64,000 nucleotides of DNA from Mesorhizobium sp. L-8-3 (GCF_016756615.1 NZ_AP023262.1:8185501-8249500); one strand, 5' to 3'; shown: positions 1-9,952, numbered from the stretch's first letter. Numbers and translations are program-made. The notes: generated by a model from the letters alone, not told the origin.

Positions 1-1413
1 ATGACACGACCAATCATTTCCGGACCGTATCGGACGTTCCGCGCCCTCAAGGAGGATGAGACTTTCATTGAGTACGAAGGGTCAACAATCACAATCCCGA
101 TGAGGGGGCGCCAATCGCCCGATTCGGACTGGATGGAGGAGGAGGTAAAGCTTCGCGCATTTATGCGGCTAGAAGTTTTTCCGGCCTACATTAATCAACT
201 CGGAACGCGTGAATTCCAGTTCATCATCCGCGATTGGGAACTCTATGGGAAGAGCGAGATGCTCAATCGCCTCTACTACGGCGATCCGCGCGGACGTCTA
301 CTTGAGAACGGTGAGCGCGGCTTCGCCGACTATGTCCCCGCAGTCCTGACGTTCAATGTCTCGCACAACTACTATATGGGTGCCGATGCCGGTCACGACA
401 TTGACGTCAAAGACATTTTCGGCGATCCGCGCAGCATTGAATTGCGGAATCTGACCAGCCATCACCTGCGGACGTGGGCGCCGGGCAGCGCAGGACGCGA
501 GGCCGCGCAGTACGGTCAGCCACACAATACCCTGTACTGGCAGATCGTAATGCCCAACGCCCTTCGTGGCGCCGACCTGCAGTATCTGCTTGGCAGCAAC
601 TATGCACCGTTCGCGGAGCGCGAGGGGGACGCAAATCCGCTGCTCATCTTCCACAAGAAGACCCCTGGAATCCCCGGCGAGGGCGACGCATTTGACATCT
701 CGAATCCCCGTGACCGGGCTCGCTATCTTCTTGCCGTATCGACCTTCGACCCACTCCCGCAACGCGGTGCGGGAGCGCAGCCCATGTCAAGGGCGACCCT
801 GCCTGGTCGCGGCTTCAACGCGAACCTAGTCCAGCAACCCGGCAATAGCGTGCTTTCCGCGCTGCACCGGTATAGGCTACCGCTCGATGTGCGCTTCGGT
901 CTCAACAGCAACATGCGCAGCCCTGCCGACGTCGGGGAGTATGTTGGAAAGCGGCTTGCCGATGGCAAGCGCAGCACGCTGAGTGGTTGGTTGAAGCTGG
1001 TCGATCCATCTAAGAGCAAGGGTACGGCGGAACAAGGACCCCAGATTGGAGAACCTGTCGACTCCGCGGACTTTCCCGCCGACATCACCTACGCGATCAA
1101 CTACGACGTCTGGGTCAACGATCAGAAGATCGTCGACGATCAGGCCGGCATTGCCGAAGCCCGCGGTGCGCTTGAAATTCCACCGCGTGACGTGAAGGTG
1201 GCGTTCGAGAAGCCGACGATTAGCGCGGTGGCTGGTCGCTACCTTGAGTTCAGGCCAGGAAGCTGCACCGGCATGATGGAGATAGCGCAACGCGAGTTCG
1301 AGGATGGCGCCAATTTCGCAAGGTACTGGCGTACTGTCCCACTCGACCTCGGTGCGCCGGCGGCGCCAGCTGTTGCTAGCTTCGACGACTACGATCCCTC
1401 GTTCCACTACTGA
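1..1413 (+). CDS. Unknown 470-residue protein (5' end at window edge)
   Basis: I do not recognise this protein. The reading frame opens with ATG at the first base of the window, so the true start could lie upstream and the gene may be incomplete. It looks soluble: no signal peptide, no membrane segment, no catalytic motif I can name. The sequence is rich in aromatic and acidic residues and ends in the acidic aromatic tail DDYDPSFHY. It stops 20 bases before the GTG start of the ABC1-type kinase on the same strand, so the two are probably co-transcribed. One inference from that spacing is that the kinase acts on, or together with, this protein; nothing in the sequence proves it. Confidence 0.6.
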   Translation: MTRPIISGPYRTFRALKEDETFIEYEGSTITIPMRGRQSPDSDWMEEEVKLRAFMRLEVFPAYINQLGTREFQFIIRDWELYGKSEMLNRLYYGDPRGRLLENGERGFADYVPAVLTFNVSHNYYMGADAGHDIDVKDIFGDPRSIELRNLTSHHLRTWAPGSAGREAAQYGQPHNTLYWQIVMPNALRGADLQYLLGSNYAPFAEREGDANPLLIFHKKTPGIPGEGDAFDISNPRDRARYLLAVSTFDPLPQRGAGAQPMSRATLPGRGFNANLVQQPGNSVLSALHRYRLPLDVRFGLNSNMRSPADVGEYVGKRLADGKRSTLSGWLKLVDPSKSKGTAEQGPQIGEPVDSADFPADITYAINYDVWVNDQKIVDDQAGIAEARGALEIPPRDVKVAFEKPTISAVAGRYLEFRPGSCTGMMEIAQREFEDGANFARYWRTVPLDLGAPAAPAVASFDDYDPSFHY

Positions 1414-1433
1414 TCCGGCAACAGGGGTTTAGG

Positions 1434-2693
1434 GTGGCGCTTCGGCTGTTGAGCATCCTGTGGCTGACGGTCGCCTTCAGCCTCGTGGGCGCCACTCGGT
1501 TGGCCTGTGCGCGACTAACGGGCAGCCGAACGGACACGACTGAAACAATAGGAGAGTTGTTAGCGCGGTGGGCCGAAGCAATTGGCCCTTCAGCCATAAA
1601 GCTTGCCCAAGTCCTGAGCTATCGTGGCGATCTTCTGCCTTCCGAGCTGATCGGTCCCCTTGGCCGGCTACAGGACCGTGTAAGCCCACCATCCGATGCA
1701 ACACTTCGCCGCGTGATGGAGCGACTCCGAACCCTTGGATTTACGATAGTGAAGGATGGACCCGTCGCTGCTGGCAGCGTCGCGTTTGTGCTGCGATCTG
1801 AAGGCGCTGGAAAGGACGAACTAGCGCTAAAAATCGTACGGCCTGGGAGTGAGCGACTCATTGCCTGGGACCTTTCCATCATGCGCTGGTTGCTCCGGAA
1901 AGCCGGCAGGTGGATCAAGGTGTTGGAGGGCCTGCAACTCGACGGGGTATTTGACAGCTTCGCTGTGCTCGTCACCCAGCAAACCGACATGACGAAGGAG
2001 CGTGAGTTTCTCGAACGGCTGCGCGCGATCCTCGGGCCTGAGATTGTCGTCCCGCGTAGTTACCCCTCACTTTGCTCCTCGACTGTACTGGCGATGGAGT
2101 ATGTCGACAGCGGTCAGCCAATTACCTCGCCCGATATTCCGATCGAGACGTACCGCACTGCGTGCTTGCTGCTCCTGCGCAAACTCTACCAAATGCTGTT
2201 CATACATGGTCTCGTTCATTGTGACCTGCATCCCGGCAACGTCCGGATTGCAGCCGACGGGCGCCTTGTCATCTTCGACTTCGGGCTCGTGGCAGAGATG
2301 ACAGATCGCGACCGCATCCTGTTCCGTGACTTCTTCATAGCACTTGCCGATCGTGATACCTCGACAGCTGTCCACTGCATTGTTGAGAGTATCACCAACT
2401 TACCCGGCAATTCGGCGGACTTGGCGTTCGAGCGCGGCGTCCGAGATATCCTGACCCGCCACTCCGGCCTGAAGGCTGGTGAGTTTCTCATCGCTCGTTT
2501 TGTGATGGAATTGTTCGAACTTCAGCGCAAGCATGGCTGCCTGGGTGCGCCAGGGTTCGCCAACGCGGTGTGGGCGCTCGCTATGTTTGAAGGCCTTGTG
2601 CGTTCGCGGTTTCCAGAACTGGATTTTCAAGCCGAGGCACGACCATTCGTAGTCTCGGGCTTGATCCGAAAACTGCGGCAGCTTGTCGTCTGA
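1434..2693 (+). CDS. ABC1/UbiB (AarF) family atypical kinase
   Basis: Member of the ABC1/ADCK/UbiB atypical protein kinase-like family. A hydrophobic N-terminal segment (about residues 3-20) may anchor it to the membrane. The family hallmark KxxQ motif appears as KLAQ (56-59), followed by the conserved stretch around RGDLLPSELIGPLGRLQD. The ATP-binding lysine is in ALKIVRPG (K133), the catalytic-loop-like motif is VHCDLHPGN (D264, N269) and the metal-binding DFG is at 282-284. Chromosomal UbiB supports ubiquinone synthesis; this copy sits beside a gene of unknown function and defence genes, so a different substrate is likely. Start is GTG at 1434. At 419 residues it is shorter than typical UbiB (about 500), mainly at the C-terminus. 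Family assignment is firm; the role is open. Confidence 0.85.
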   Translation: MALRLLSILWLTVAFSLVGATRLACARLTGSRTDTTETIGELLARWAEAIGPSAIKLAQVLSYRGDLLPSELIGPLGRLQDRVSPPSDATLRRVMERLRTLGFTIVKDGPVAAGSVAFVLRSEGAGKDELALKIVRPGSERLIAWDLSIMRWLLRKAGRWIKVLEGLQLDGVFDSFAVLVTQQTDMTKEREFLERLRAILGPEIVVPRSYPSLCSSTVLAMEYVDSGQPITSPDIPIETYRTACLLLLRKLYQMLFIHGLVHCDLHPGNVRIAADGRLVIFDFGLVAEMTDRDRILFRDFFIALADRDTSTAVHCIVESITNLPGNSADLAFERGVRDILTRHSGLKAGEFLIARFVMELFELQRKHGCLGAPGFANAVWALAMFEGLVRSRFPELDFQAEARPFVVSGLIRKLRQLVV

Positions 2694-2801
2694 TCGGCGC
2701 CGGTGAAAGGCAAAGGAGATGGATGCTGTCCTGCGGTCCTCTTCATAACCGGTGCAATCATCCCGACGAGTAGTGCACGAACATAGCGCTGATCACCTCA
2801 G

Positions 2802-4562
2802 CTAAAAACGCCACCGCCCGATGGCCCAATCCGCGATCGACTTTGACCGGTTGCGTATAGCCGTTGCGTTCCATTCCTGCCTTTTCGCCACCTCCCGGGC
2901 AGAGGCGAAGATCGAGTCCGAATAGGCCACGCGCTTGGCTGCAAAGTCACTCTGACCTGTGGAAGGATTCATCGAGGCGGTCAGGGGCAGAAGGTTGCCC
3001 CACGTATGCACCAGTTTGTCGTAGTCTTCCGGGATCACAGCTTTCCAGCTTTCCGTGGCCGATTGAGGTGCAATGTGTTCGATCTGGTGAATGTCGGAGG
3101 GGCTTTCACCCTCAAGCCCCAACTCGTATTCGCGAATGGCATACGTCGCGATTTTGCGGCGATAAAGCTCTCCGCTCTCAATGCCAGCACGAAATTCCTC
3201 GTCGCTCGGCCAGGTTATTGTTGGCTTGCCGCGCACAATTGAACGCAGCCGCTCCGGCTGGATCAGTTCATCCAAATCCTGTCCCTCGGATTCGTACGTC
3301 AACTCCTGCCAAAGACCCTTGAACACGGCGTGGAGCCCCGTTGGTTCGATGCCGACTACGGCGCGGCGGAACAAGAATGACTCTATAGCGTCCAGAACAC
3401 CGCAGGTGGCCGACTCGGAGACTTGGCCGAGCTCGAATGAACGAAGCAGCCTGAGTAGGAAAGGATAGATCGAGGAGGGTCGGCCAGACCTGTAGATCCG
3501 GTTCACCCGGAGTTTCAGCGCAGGATGAGGGTCCTGATAGTCCTTGCCAGCCGTCAGCGCGAGATACGCCGGCTGAAATTGCTCCATATCGTCAATGATC
3601 CGCTCGGGACCATCAAATTTGTCCCAGATCTTTCGCAGTGCCGCAAAGAGATCGGCCTTCTTGACGTTCGGATTATATATAAGCCCGTACGGGAACAGGA
3701 ACCTGTCGAGATCGGCATTCTTATCTGCAAAGCGCGCGACGAACGGCTCCCAGCGGGTGCCGAACAAATGCATTGCTGTAGAGACGTCATCCCCTGATCG
3801 CGCGAAGACCTCGTTCCTGACGAGGTCCGCGACGGTAACCGGCTCGGCACCATAGTTCAGCCGTTCAAATATCTTTGGTGCTACAGTCGGGTCCCGGAGC
3901 GATATCGACACCACGCTGAGTCTCGACGTCACAATATCGATGTGGTGGCCGAGGCCGGTAAGCCCGGATTCGCGCAAGAGTCTGGTCAGTTCAGACCGGA
4001 TTCTCATGTACTGTGACAACATGAGACCCTCGGTTGCGCCAGTGGGCGCAGGCGCGCGAGGAGGATTTGACGCGACTATCTGGTGGCTGGAGAAGTTCTT
4101 TACGGTCGTTATTCTCTTCCAAATGGCATCAAACTGCCCCCGATCATTAAAAGAGGGCACAAGTTTCGTGTTGACCGACAGCCCCGACATCGGCCGTACC
4201 AGCAGATACCGCCCCATGATATCGGACGCCCAATCAAGCTCGCCGGCTTTTGCTGCTACCTCGACGGCTGCCATTACGCTTAGATAGAGTGTCGTAACGC
4301 GCTGTTGGCCGTCGACAATCATCCAGGTCGGGGGACGTCCAGGACCTGATCCGCGTCCGAAGGATACAATTACTCCGAGAAAGACCGCTCCATTAGTCTC
4401 TTCATCGATGAGGCTTATATCCTGGAGGAGAGCCTTGTAGTGGCTTTCCTTCCACATGTAGGGGCGCTGAAAAAGAGGAATCTCCAGGACGTTATCGCCG
4501 GCAATCAGGTCATAGAAGTTCGCCTCCTCGGGAACATCGGTAACCTTCAGTTTGCTGTCCAT
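2802..4562 (-). CDS. DUF262/DUF1524 protein, GmrSD-type restriction nuclease
   Basis: Fused DUF262 (GmrS-like) and DUF1524 HNH (GmrD-like) protein. The N-terminal DUF262 half shows IPLFQRPYMW followed by IVDGQQRVTTL (about residues 82-92), the nucleotide-hydrolase signature of the ParB/Srx-like fold. The C-terminal half carries the DUF1524 HNH pattern IEHIAPQS with WGNLLPL about 30 residues later. Members act as type IV, modification-dependent restriction enzymes against phage DNA with glucosylated or otherwise modified bases; some belong to other defence systems. At 586 residues it is a normal single-chain form. It is convergent with the ABC1 kinase and lies downstream of the Dcm-McrBC-Vsr operon on the same strand, with about 110 bases between them, so a defence island is likely. 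Confidence 0.85.
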   Translation of the reverse strand: MDSKLKVTDVPEEANFYDLIAGDNVLEIPLFQRPYMWKESHYKALLQDISLIDEETNGAVFLGVIVSFGRGSGPGRPPTWMIVDGQQRVTTLYLSVMAAVEVAAKAGELDWASDIMGRYLLVRPMSGLSVNTKLVPSFNDRGQFDAIWKRITTVKNFSSHQIVASNPPRAPAPTGATEGLMLSQYMRIRSELTRLLRESGLTGLGHHIDIVTSRLSVVSISLRDPTVAPKIFERLNYGAEPVTVADLVRNEVFARSGDDVSTAMHLFGTRWEPFVARFADKNADLDRFLFPYGLIYNPNVKKADLFAALRKIWDKFDGPERIIDDMEQFQPAYLALTAGKDYQDPHPALKLRVNRIYRSGRPSSIYPFLLRLLRSFELGQVSESATCGVLDAIESFLFRRAVVGIEPTGLHAVFKGLWQELTYESEGQDLDELIQPERLRSIVRGKPTITWPSDEEFRAGIESGELYRRKIATYAIREYELGLEGESPSDIHQIEHIAPQSATESWKAVIPEDYDKLVHTWGNLLPLTASMNPSTGQSDFAAKRVAYSDSIFASAREVAKRQEWNATAIRNRSKSIADWAIGRWRF

Positions 4563-4673
4563 TGAACCCCCTCACAGAATACGGAGAATATCTGCCTTTT
4601 TATTGTTGGAGCGCCCGGAGCGGCGGCTCGAGTTCTTCCAGTTCCGAAAGCAGCTTAGTCTGACGTTCGCGCG

Positions 4674-5153
4674 TCACAAGGCACTCAACCGCTTTCTGCC
4701 TGGCCGAGATCCCGTCAACACGGCGTCGGAGGCTTCCCCTCTAACGAAGTCCGCGCAGAAGCTGACTGCTTCGGCCACCGGGATGCGCCCAGGCCCCTTC
4801 AAGCTACATTCCCACACGACCAGCACGCGCCAGCCAGAGGCGCGCAACCGGGCGATGGTTCGCCGATCTCGATCACGGTTGCCGGAAATCTTTGCCGACC
4901 AGAACTCCGGTCGCGTGCTGGGCACCTTAAACAGCGGGCAATCATGACCGTGCCAGAAACAGCCGTGCACAAAGATTACGGCGCGGTATCGCGGAAATAC
5001 CATGTCAGGTCGCCCCGGCAGGCCCGATGCGTGCAACCGGAAACGAAAACCAGCGGCGTGAAGATGGCGACGCAGCAACAGCTCCGGCTTGGTATCGCGA
5101 CCCCGGATGCGGCTCATGTTGCGCTGGCGTTGTTGGGGCGTGAGAACGTCCAT
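4674..5153 (-). CDS. vsr: Very short patch repair (Vsr) DNA mismatch endonuclease
   Basis: Vsr nicks the DNA 5' to the T of T:G mismatches that arise when 5-methylcytosine deaminates, so it protects methylated sites of its partner methylase. The 159-residue protein has the full family pattern: RNMSRIRGRDTKPE near the N-terminus, LPGRPDMVFPRYRAVIFVHGCFWHGH with the catalytic aspartate and zinc ligands, and the later WSAKISGNRDRD. I chose ATG at 5153 because it begins MDVLTPQQRQRNMSRI as in the family, and because it lies one base after the stop of the upstream McrC-like gene. It is the last gene of the five-gene leftward operon and is expected to act with the cytosine methyltransferase encoded three genes upstream. 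Confidence 0.95.
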   Translation of the reverse strand: MDVLTPQQRQRNMSRIRGRDTKPELLLRRHLHAAGFRFRLHASGLPGRPDMVFPRYRAVIFVHGCFWHGHDCPLFKVPSTRPEFWSAKISGNRDRDRRTIARLRASGWRVLVVWECSLKGPGRIPVAEAVSFCADFVRGEASDAVLTGSRPGRKRLSAL

Positions 5154-5154
5154 A

Positions 5155-6816
5155 TCAGGCGATCCCAACTGTTGCGTCTGCGACGACGAGCCGGAGCGTG
5201 GTCGCAATCTCCGCCGCTGTCATCCCAGGCCGCAAGGTGACGGCACCAAACCGGAACCCAGTGCGATACGCAGGGTGGAATAACCGGCCCGGCATCGGTG
5301 TCTCGCGATAGCCGGTTTCGATTACCGGCACATGCGGCGTCAACAGATAGGCAGCCGTGACAATGCCTTCCGTTTGACCGGAATCCGCCTCTTGCACCAA
5401 TGCGTCGCGATAGGTGTGGATCGAACTGAGCGCATCGCTGAGCCCCTCGTCGATGCGGTATTTTGCGTCGAGCACGATCAGCCTGCTACCAGATGACCCA
5501 GCTGCCTCGTGGCTGGCTACGACGTCGGGAGTCATTGCGCGGCTGTACGACCCCCGTCGGTCGGGTTCGATCCAGAACTCACGATAGTGTTTCTGAAAAC
5601 ACAGCTTCCAGCCCGAGCCAACCGGAACTGTGACCGCGCCGGTTGCAAAGGTCACGCCGCCGGCTGCGTCGCTGATGAACAGGTCCCGAACATCAACCCC
5701 GGCCGGGCCGAACTCCTCAGCTCCAGCCCTGACGAGACGCAGGAAGCACCAGAGCTCATACAGTTCGAAAGTCCGAGCAAGAGGCAGGTTCAGAAAGTCG
5801 CCAAAGACCGCGGCTATGCCGAGATTCATATCCTGCCAGAGTCTGTAGAAGCGGCGATATGAGGGATCGTTGCGGAACAGCGCAGAAAGCACGAGACGCG
5901 CCTGTGCCTCCCCTGCCTCGGCGAACGGAGCCGCCGCACAAAGATTGCCTATGCGGCGCGATAAGCGTCGGCAGCGCTGTGCCCAGGCTGCCGCGCCGTA
6001 ACGCAGTTCGGGATCTCCTTCCGGCCGGCTTCGCTCGAGCAATTCCGCAGCCGCACCGAGCCAGGCGACCCACGATCGCAAGCACGCGGCCATCTGACGG
6101 TGCTCAGGCAGATCGAGAGAGCTCAGGCGCTGGCGCACCCGGATCCGCTCCGGCAGAAAGCCATTGAGTGGTGCCGGAAGACGGGACGGCTTCCGACTCT
6201 CCCGGAGAATACGTCCCGAACGAAAAGACCGGAGCACCTCCGGTCCGGACGCGCGGCTCGCCCGATGATAAGGAAGGATCGCTTCGTCGGCCACAAGTAC
6301 GCGTCGGGGGCTGCGGGCAATGGCAGCAACAACAGCCTCCAGCTCGTCCACTCTGGAGCGAAGAAATTCAAGTCGCGCGATCGCTGGCGGGCGGCCACCT
6401 GTGCCGCGGGCCACAGCCTTGCGGAAACTGCTGATGGAGAACAGCGCGAATGTATCATCAAGAATCTCGCGTACCATCGCGTCGAAATCGTCACGCGTGA
6501 GTTTTCGCTGGTCCGGATCGGTGACGACCTCGAAGCGACGCGGTGCCTGCCCGGGCAGCCGCAGTTCCGCCTCAACGGCGCCGGCATGAAAACCCGGCGA
6601 CCAGCGCCATCGCGCGGTTTCCGGCGTCTGCGTCCGCAGAGCTTCCAGCGGGAGGTCATCTATCAGCAGCTCAGCCGTGGCCGCTGCGCCGCTGTCATGC
6701 AGCTCGAAGAGATAGCTGCCCGTCTCGTGCACGATGCCTGGTGCGACGGTCTCCGGCTCCGGCCATACCCGCCAGGCCTCACCCGTCTTCTCGCTGCGCA
6801 TGAGCAAGGCGGCCAT
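5155..6816 (-). CDS. DUF2357/DUF524 PD-(D/E)XK nuclease, McrC-like subunit
   Basis: McrC-like partner of the AAA+ GTPase encoded just upstream. The N-terminal two thirds matches the DUF2357 type, with a beta-rich start and a helical middle. The C-terminal region has a PD-(D/E)XK nuclease core: TPDVVASH, then LIVLDAKYRID with the D-x-K catalytic pair, then a conserved YRDAL helix. McrBC-type complexes use the GTPase for translocation and this subunit for cleavage of DNA carrying particular modified bases. It lies 9 bases from the McrB-like gene and 1 base before vsr. Pairing a modification-dependent nuclease with a cytosine methylase in one operon suggests that the methylation protects the host or directs the target choice. 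Specificity cannot be read from the sequence. Confidence 0.85.
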   Translation of the reverse strand: MAALLMRSEKTGEAWRVWPEPETVAPGIVHETGSYLFELHDSGAAATAELLIDDLPLEALRTQTPETARWRWSPGFHAGAVEAELRLPGQAPRRFEVVTDPDQRKLTRDDFDAMVREILDDTFALFSISSFRKAVARGTGGRPPAIARLEFLRSRVDELEAVVAAIARSPRRVLVADEAILPYHRASRASGPEVLRSFRSGRILRESRKPSRLPAPLNGFLPERIRVRQRLSSLDLPEHRQMAACLRSWVAWLGAAAELLERSRPEGDPELRYGAAAWAQRCRRLSRRIGNLCAAAPFAEAGEAQARLVLSALFRNDPSYRRFYRLWQDMNLGIAAVFGDFLNLPLARTFELYELWCFLRLVRAGAEEFGPAGVDVRDLFISDAAGGVTFATGAVTVPVGSGWKLCFQKHYREFWIEPDRRGSYSRAMTPDVVASHEAAGSSGSRLIVLDAKYRIDEGLSDALSSIHTYRDALVQEADSGQTEGIVTAAYLLTPHVPVIETGYRETPMPGRLFHPAYRTGFRFGAVTLRPGMTAAEIATTLRLVVADATVGIA

Positions 6817-6825
6817 CAGCCTACC

Positions 6826-8484
6826 TCAACGGCTGGCCTGGAATGAGCCGAACTCGTCCAGGTCCGCCGTCAGCTTGCCAACGAACCTCTGCGAACGTTG
6901 CAGCCCGTCCAGTGCTTTCGCCAAGCCGGTCAGCAATGGCCGCTGCCGTTCCGCGCCGCGCAGCTTCACAAGCACTTTCTGCACCATAAGATCATCGATG
7001 ATTGCGGCGGGATCCGCCTTCAGGTGTTCCGTCGCAAATGCATGATAGCGGACCACTTCCTCCGCGACCCGGTAGCCAAATCCGAGGCTATGAGTTGCCA
7101 TGACCGTTTGGGCAGCGACGAGACGCTGCTCGCAGGCCGCGCGTGCATCCTTCAGCGTCGGCTCACGACCTTCGAGCGCGGAAAGGAATCCGGCCAGATC
7201 GACCGTCGACATGTCAATGACGACGGCACGGTCCAGAACCTTGTCGCTGACTGGATTGGTCGTCTCGTCGATGTTGATCGTACCGGCAATATAGAGATTG
7301 GGCGGCAATGGGAGAGCGGCGGGCACCGAAGTGCCGGTTGAGCCCTCAAGCGGTACGCCGCTTGAGTGAAGCTGCAGTTCCTCACCCGTTTCCACCGCAG
7401 ACAATACGTCAGAGAAGTAATACTCCACCCGCGCCAGGTTCATCTCATCAAGCACGACGAACACCGGGGAGTCGCGGTGCGCCGTTGCCAGCAGAACCGC
7501 CTCCAGAAATGGCGGAACGACATAGCGGTTCGACAAAACGTCGTAGTAGCCGGTCAGACCCGTGGGATCAGTCCACTCCGGTCGGACAGGACACACGAAC
7601 AGAAAGGGATCCGGACTGTTGTTCGCCGTCAGACCGTGAACAGCCCGCGCATATTTCAGCGCAAGCTGAGTCTTTCCTGTACCCGAGAGACCGGCGAGAA
7701 TCACGAAATGTTTGTGCGAGAGGAAATTCATCGCGGCGTGAAATCGCCGGACCTCTCCGCCGGGATAGTGCCCGCCGAGCGACGTCACCGCCGCCTCGAT
7801 TTCGGCGACCGGAATTGTTGCAGGAAAGCGCTGCATACCCGGGCTGACGGCACCAGCATCGGCCCACACACGCAGCTCGTGGACCTTTTCGCGCCCGATG
7901 AGGCTTCCGAGATAACCGACGAACTCACGTGCAAGCAGGCTCCGGCGGGCAGAAGCTGCCGGAGGCCAGATCGCGAAGAGTATGGAATCGATTTTTGCCA
8001 TGCAATCCGGATCGAGGGCCGGCTCTCCAGGCGCGTTCCGCAGTGAGTCCCGAAAGTCGTGGTTGTGAAAAAAGATGTCTCCGGTGTCGGTAATATAGAA
8101 TTTGACGTTGTTGCTGATGCTGCCGGCCTTTTTCGACGCAGCGGCGAGCTGTTTGTTGCGCTCCTCGCCTTCATGGAAGAGCTTCAGCAAACCTTTGTTT
8201 ATACGATCGGCTTCTGCCGTCACCGTCACCGCGAAATAAACCTCGTCCTGCGGGGGGAAAGTCAGAACGCACAGGAAGATGAACTGCTCAATCGGTGCAG
8301 TCCGACCGGCAGCCAAGCCCGCCGAGTATGCCTCCAGATTGTTCGTGCAGGCAAACAGCCCGCCTTCAATCACTCGGGCACTGTTTGAGAATCCGAAGTT
8401 CTTTGCAATCCTCGCTTCCGGTCGAATGCCCGGCTCGGCGCGAATTGCGACCTCAAACTGCTGCTGCCGCTCTTCTGCTGACAT
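6826..8484 (-). CDS. McrB-like AAA+ GTPase with N-terminal DUF3578-type domain
   Basis: AAA+ motor of the McrB family. An N-terminal DUF3578/MrcB-like domain (about residues 1-140) probably reads DNA or ligand. The motor has Walker A GLSGTGKT at 265-272, the VRPEWTDPTGLTGYYD segment typical of McrB-like motors, and Walker B FVVLDEMNLARVEYYFSD. It should power the adjacent DUF2357 nuclease. The gene overlaps the 3' end of the methyltransferase gene by 32 bases and its stop is 9 bases from the next start, so the operon is translationally tight. At 552 residues it is a complete member of the DUF3578-containing class. Nucleotide preference (GTP or ATP) is not decidable from the motifs I can see. 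Confidence 0.88.
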   Translation of the reverse strand: MSAEERQQQFEVAIRAEPGIRPEARIAKNFGFSNSARVIEGGLFACTNNLEAYSAGLAAGRTAPIEQFIFLCVLTFPPQDEVYFAVTVTAEADRINKGLLKLFHEGEERNKQLAAASKKAGSISNNVKFYITDTGDIFFHNHDFRDSLRNAPGEPALDPDCMAKIDSILFAIWPPAASARRSLLAREFVGYLGSLIGREKVHELRVWADAGAVSPGMQRFPATIPVAEIEAAVTSLGGHYPGGEVRRFHAAMNFLSHKHFVILAGLSGTGKTQLALKYARAVHGLTANNSPDPFLFVCPVRPEWTDPTGLTGYYDVLSNRYVVPPFLEAVLLATAHRDSPVFVVLDEMNLARVEYYFSDVLSAVETGEELQLHSSGVPLEGSTGTSVPAALPLPPNLYIAGTINIDETTNPVSDKVLDRAVVIDMSTVDLAGFLSALEGREPTLKDARAACEQRLVAAQTVMATHSLGFGYRVAEEVVRYHAFATEHLKADPAAIIDDLMVQKVLVKLRGAERQRPLLTGLAKALDGLQRSQRFVGKLTADLDEFGSFQASR

Positions 8485-9952
8485 GGCTATCCTGTTCCTC
8501 CCTGCCCCGGAGGGCGATCATCATCGTCTGCGCGAGCGCCTGTGCCATAAGCGGCGGTACGGCATTGCCGATCTGCCGGAATGCCGGATTCATCGTTCCG
8601 CAGAAGACGAAGCCATCAGGGAAGGACTGCAGCCGGGCCGCTTCCCGCACGGAGATCGTCCGGGCCTGCTCGCTGTCATAATGAATGTGGCTGTAGCTGT
8701 CCTTGCCAAGGTGCGCCATCAAGGTGCGCGCCGGCTGATCACGCCACATCTTCCGCCACTTGTTCGGGAATTTGGTCGCGTCATACGGAGGGACAATGGC
8801 GGCACGCAATCTTTCATATTCAGCAGAGCCTTCGCGCACCACTTTCCCCTTGCGCCGCAGCTCCGCGATTTTTTCGGACAGCATGTTCATGGCGTGCTGC
8901 CATGCCTGCGGATACTGGTCGCCGGGGTCAAGACGTGCGAATAGCTCGTAATCGCGTGGCAGATATCGAATGACATGATCCCGCAGACCGTCCTCCGGGG
9001 CTTCAAATCCCGGCCAAGAGCGCATCAAGCCCGCATAGGCTGAGATTTTTCGCCTCCGGTCATATGGAATGACTTGGTCAAAGCGGCGGGCGCCACGGCG
9101 CAGGTTGCCACCAGCAAGCTCTTCGCGGGCGTAGATCGGCGGCAGGTCTCCAAGTGCTTGTTCGGCAGTCACGGCCGCGGGCAGTTTCGGACTGGCGGTC
9201 GGCGGCTCGTGATAGTCATGTGCCTCCTCGAGGTGGCCGTTGAGCACCTTCAAGGCGACCGCGCGCGATCCTTCATAGCCGGGCGGCAGTACCAGCCAGT
9301 TTGTGGGTTCGGGAAACGACACTCTCTCGGCGATCTCACGGCGATAGGCGACGAGGAACATGCGTTCGCGCATCTGCGGCACACCAAAAAAGGCCGCATT
9401 CAGAAGCGTGTAACCGCAGACATAACCCTTACCCTCGAGAACTTCGCAGATTTCCTCTGCTATGTTCTGGCCGCCGTGATTGAGAACGTCGGGTACGTTC
9501 TCGACCAGCACTGCAAGGGGCCGGAAAGCGTCCACGTATCTCAGATATTCCTGATAAAGACGCGCTCGTGGATCATGCCGGAACGCCTGCGGATGGGCGT
9601 CGATCTCACGAAGCTTCGGTCTGCCCACACGGGCGAAGGCCTGACACGGTGGCCCTCCCACAATCACATCGACAGCGTCTGCAACGGGGCCAAGCTCCAA
9701 CTCCGCGACAAGCTCCTCAGGATGTGTGGTGATAATGTCGCGGGCGCGACTGTGCTTTGGATCGCCTCCGTGAAAGTTCAGTCCGTGCGAACGTGCTGCA
9801 TCGGCATCAAACTCGACCGCAGCCTGAAGCATGAAACCCGCGGCCTGAAACCCGAGCGACAACCCCCCGCAGCCTGCGAACAAATCCAGCAGCCGCGGCT
9901 TTCCGCCTGCACGGATCCTGGCGATCTTTCTGCGAATCGCCTCGGCACTCAT
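8453..9952 (-). CDS. DNA (cytosine-5-)-methyltransferase
   Basis: C5-cytosine DNA methyltransferase using S-adenosylmethionine. Motif I is FAGCGG (25-30), motif IV GGPPCQ with catalytic Cys103, motif VI VENV (150-153), motif VIII QMRERM, followed by a target-recognition region, and C-terminal motifs IX (ARTLMAHLGKDSYSHIHYD) and X (RQIGNAVPP). At 499 residues the variable region is larger than in the simplest HhaI-type enzymes. The gene overlaps the preceding RHH gene by 4 bases (ATGA) and the following McrB-like gene by 32. The genomic partner vsr, four genes along, implies that the enzyme methylates a site where C-to-T deamination would matter. Target sequence unknown. Enzyme class is certain from the motif order. 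Confidence 0.95.
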   Translation of the reverse strand: MSAEAIRRKIARIRAGGKPRLLDLFAGCGGLSLGFQAAGFMLQAAVEFDADAARSHGLNFHGGDPKHSRARDIITTHPEELVAELELGPVADAVDVIVGGPPCQAFARVGRPKLREIDAHPQAFRHDPRARLYQEYLRYVDAFRPLAVLVENVPDVLNHGGQNIAEEICEVLEGKGYVCGYTLLNAAFFGVPQMRERMFLVAYRREIAERVSFPEPTNWLVLPPGYEGSRAVALKVLNGHLEEAHDYHEPPTASPKLPAAVTAEQALGDLPPIYAREELAGGNLRRGARRFDQVIPYDRRRKISAYAGLMRSWPGFEAPEDGLRDHVIRYLPRDYELFARLDPGDQYPQAWQHAMNMLSEKIAELRRKGKVVREGSAEYERLRAAIVPPYDATKFPNKWRKMWRDQPARTLMAHLGKDSYSHIHYDSEQARTISVREAARLQSFPDGFVFCGTMNPAFRQIGNAVPPLMAQALAQTMMIALRGREEQDSHVSRRAAAAV

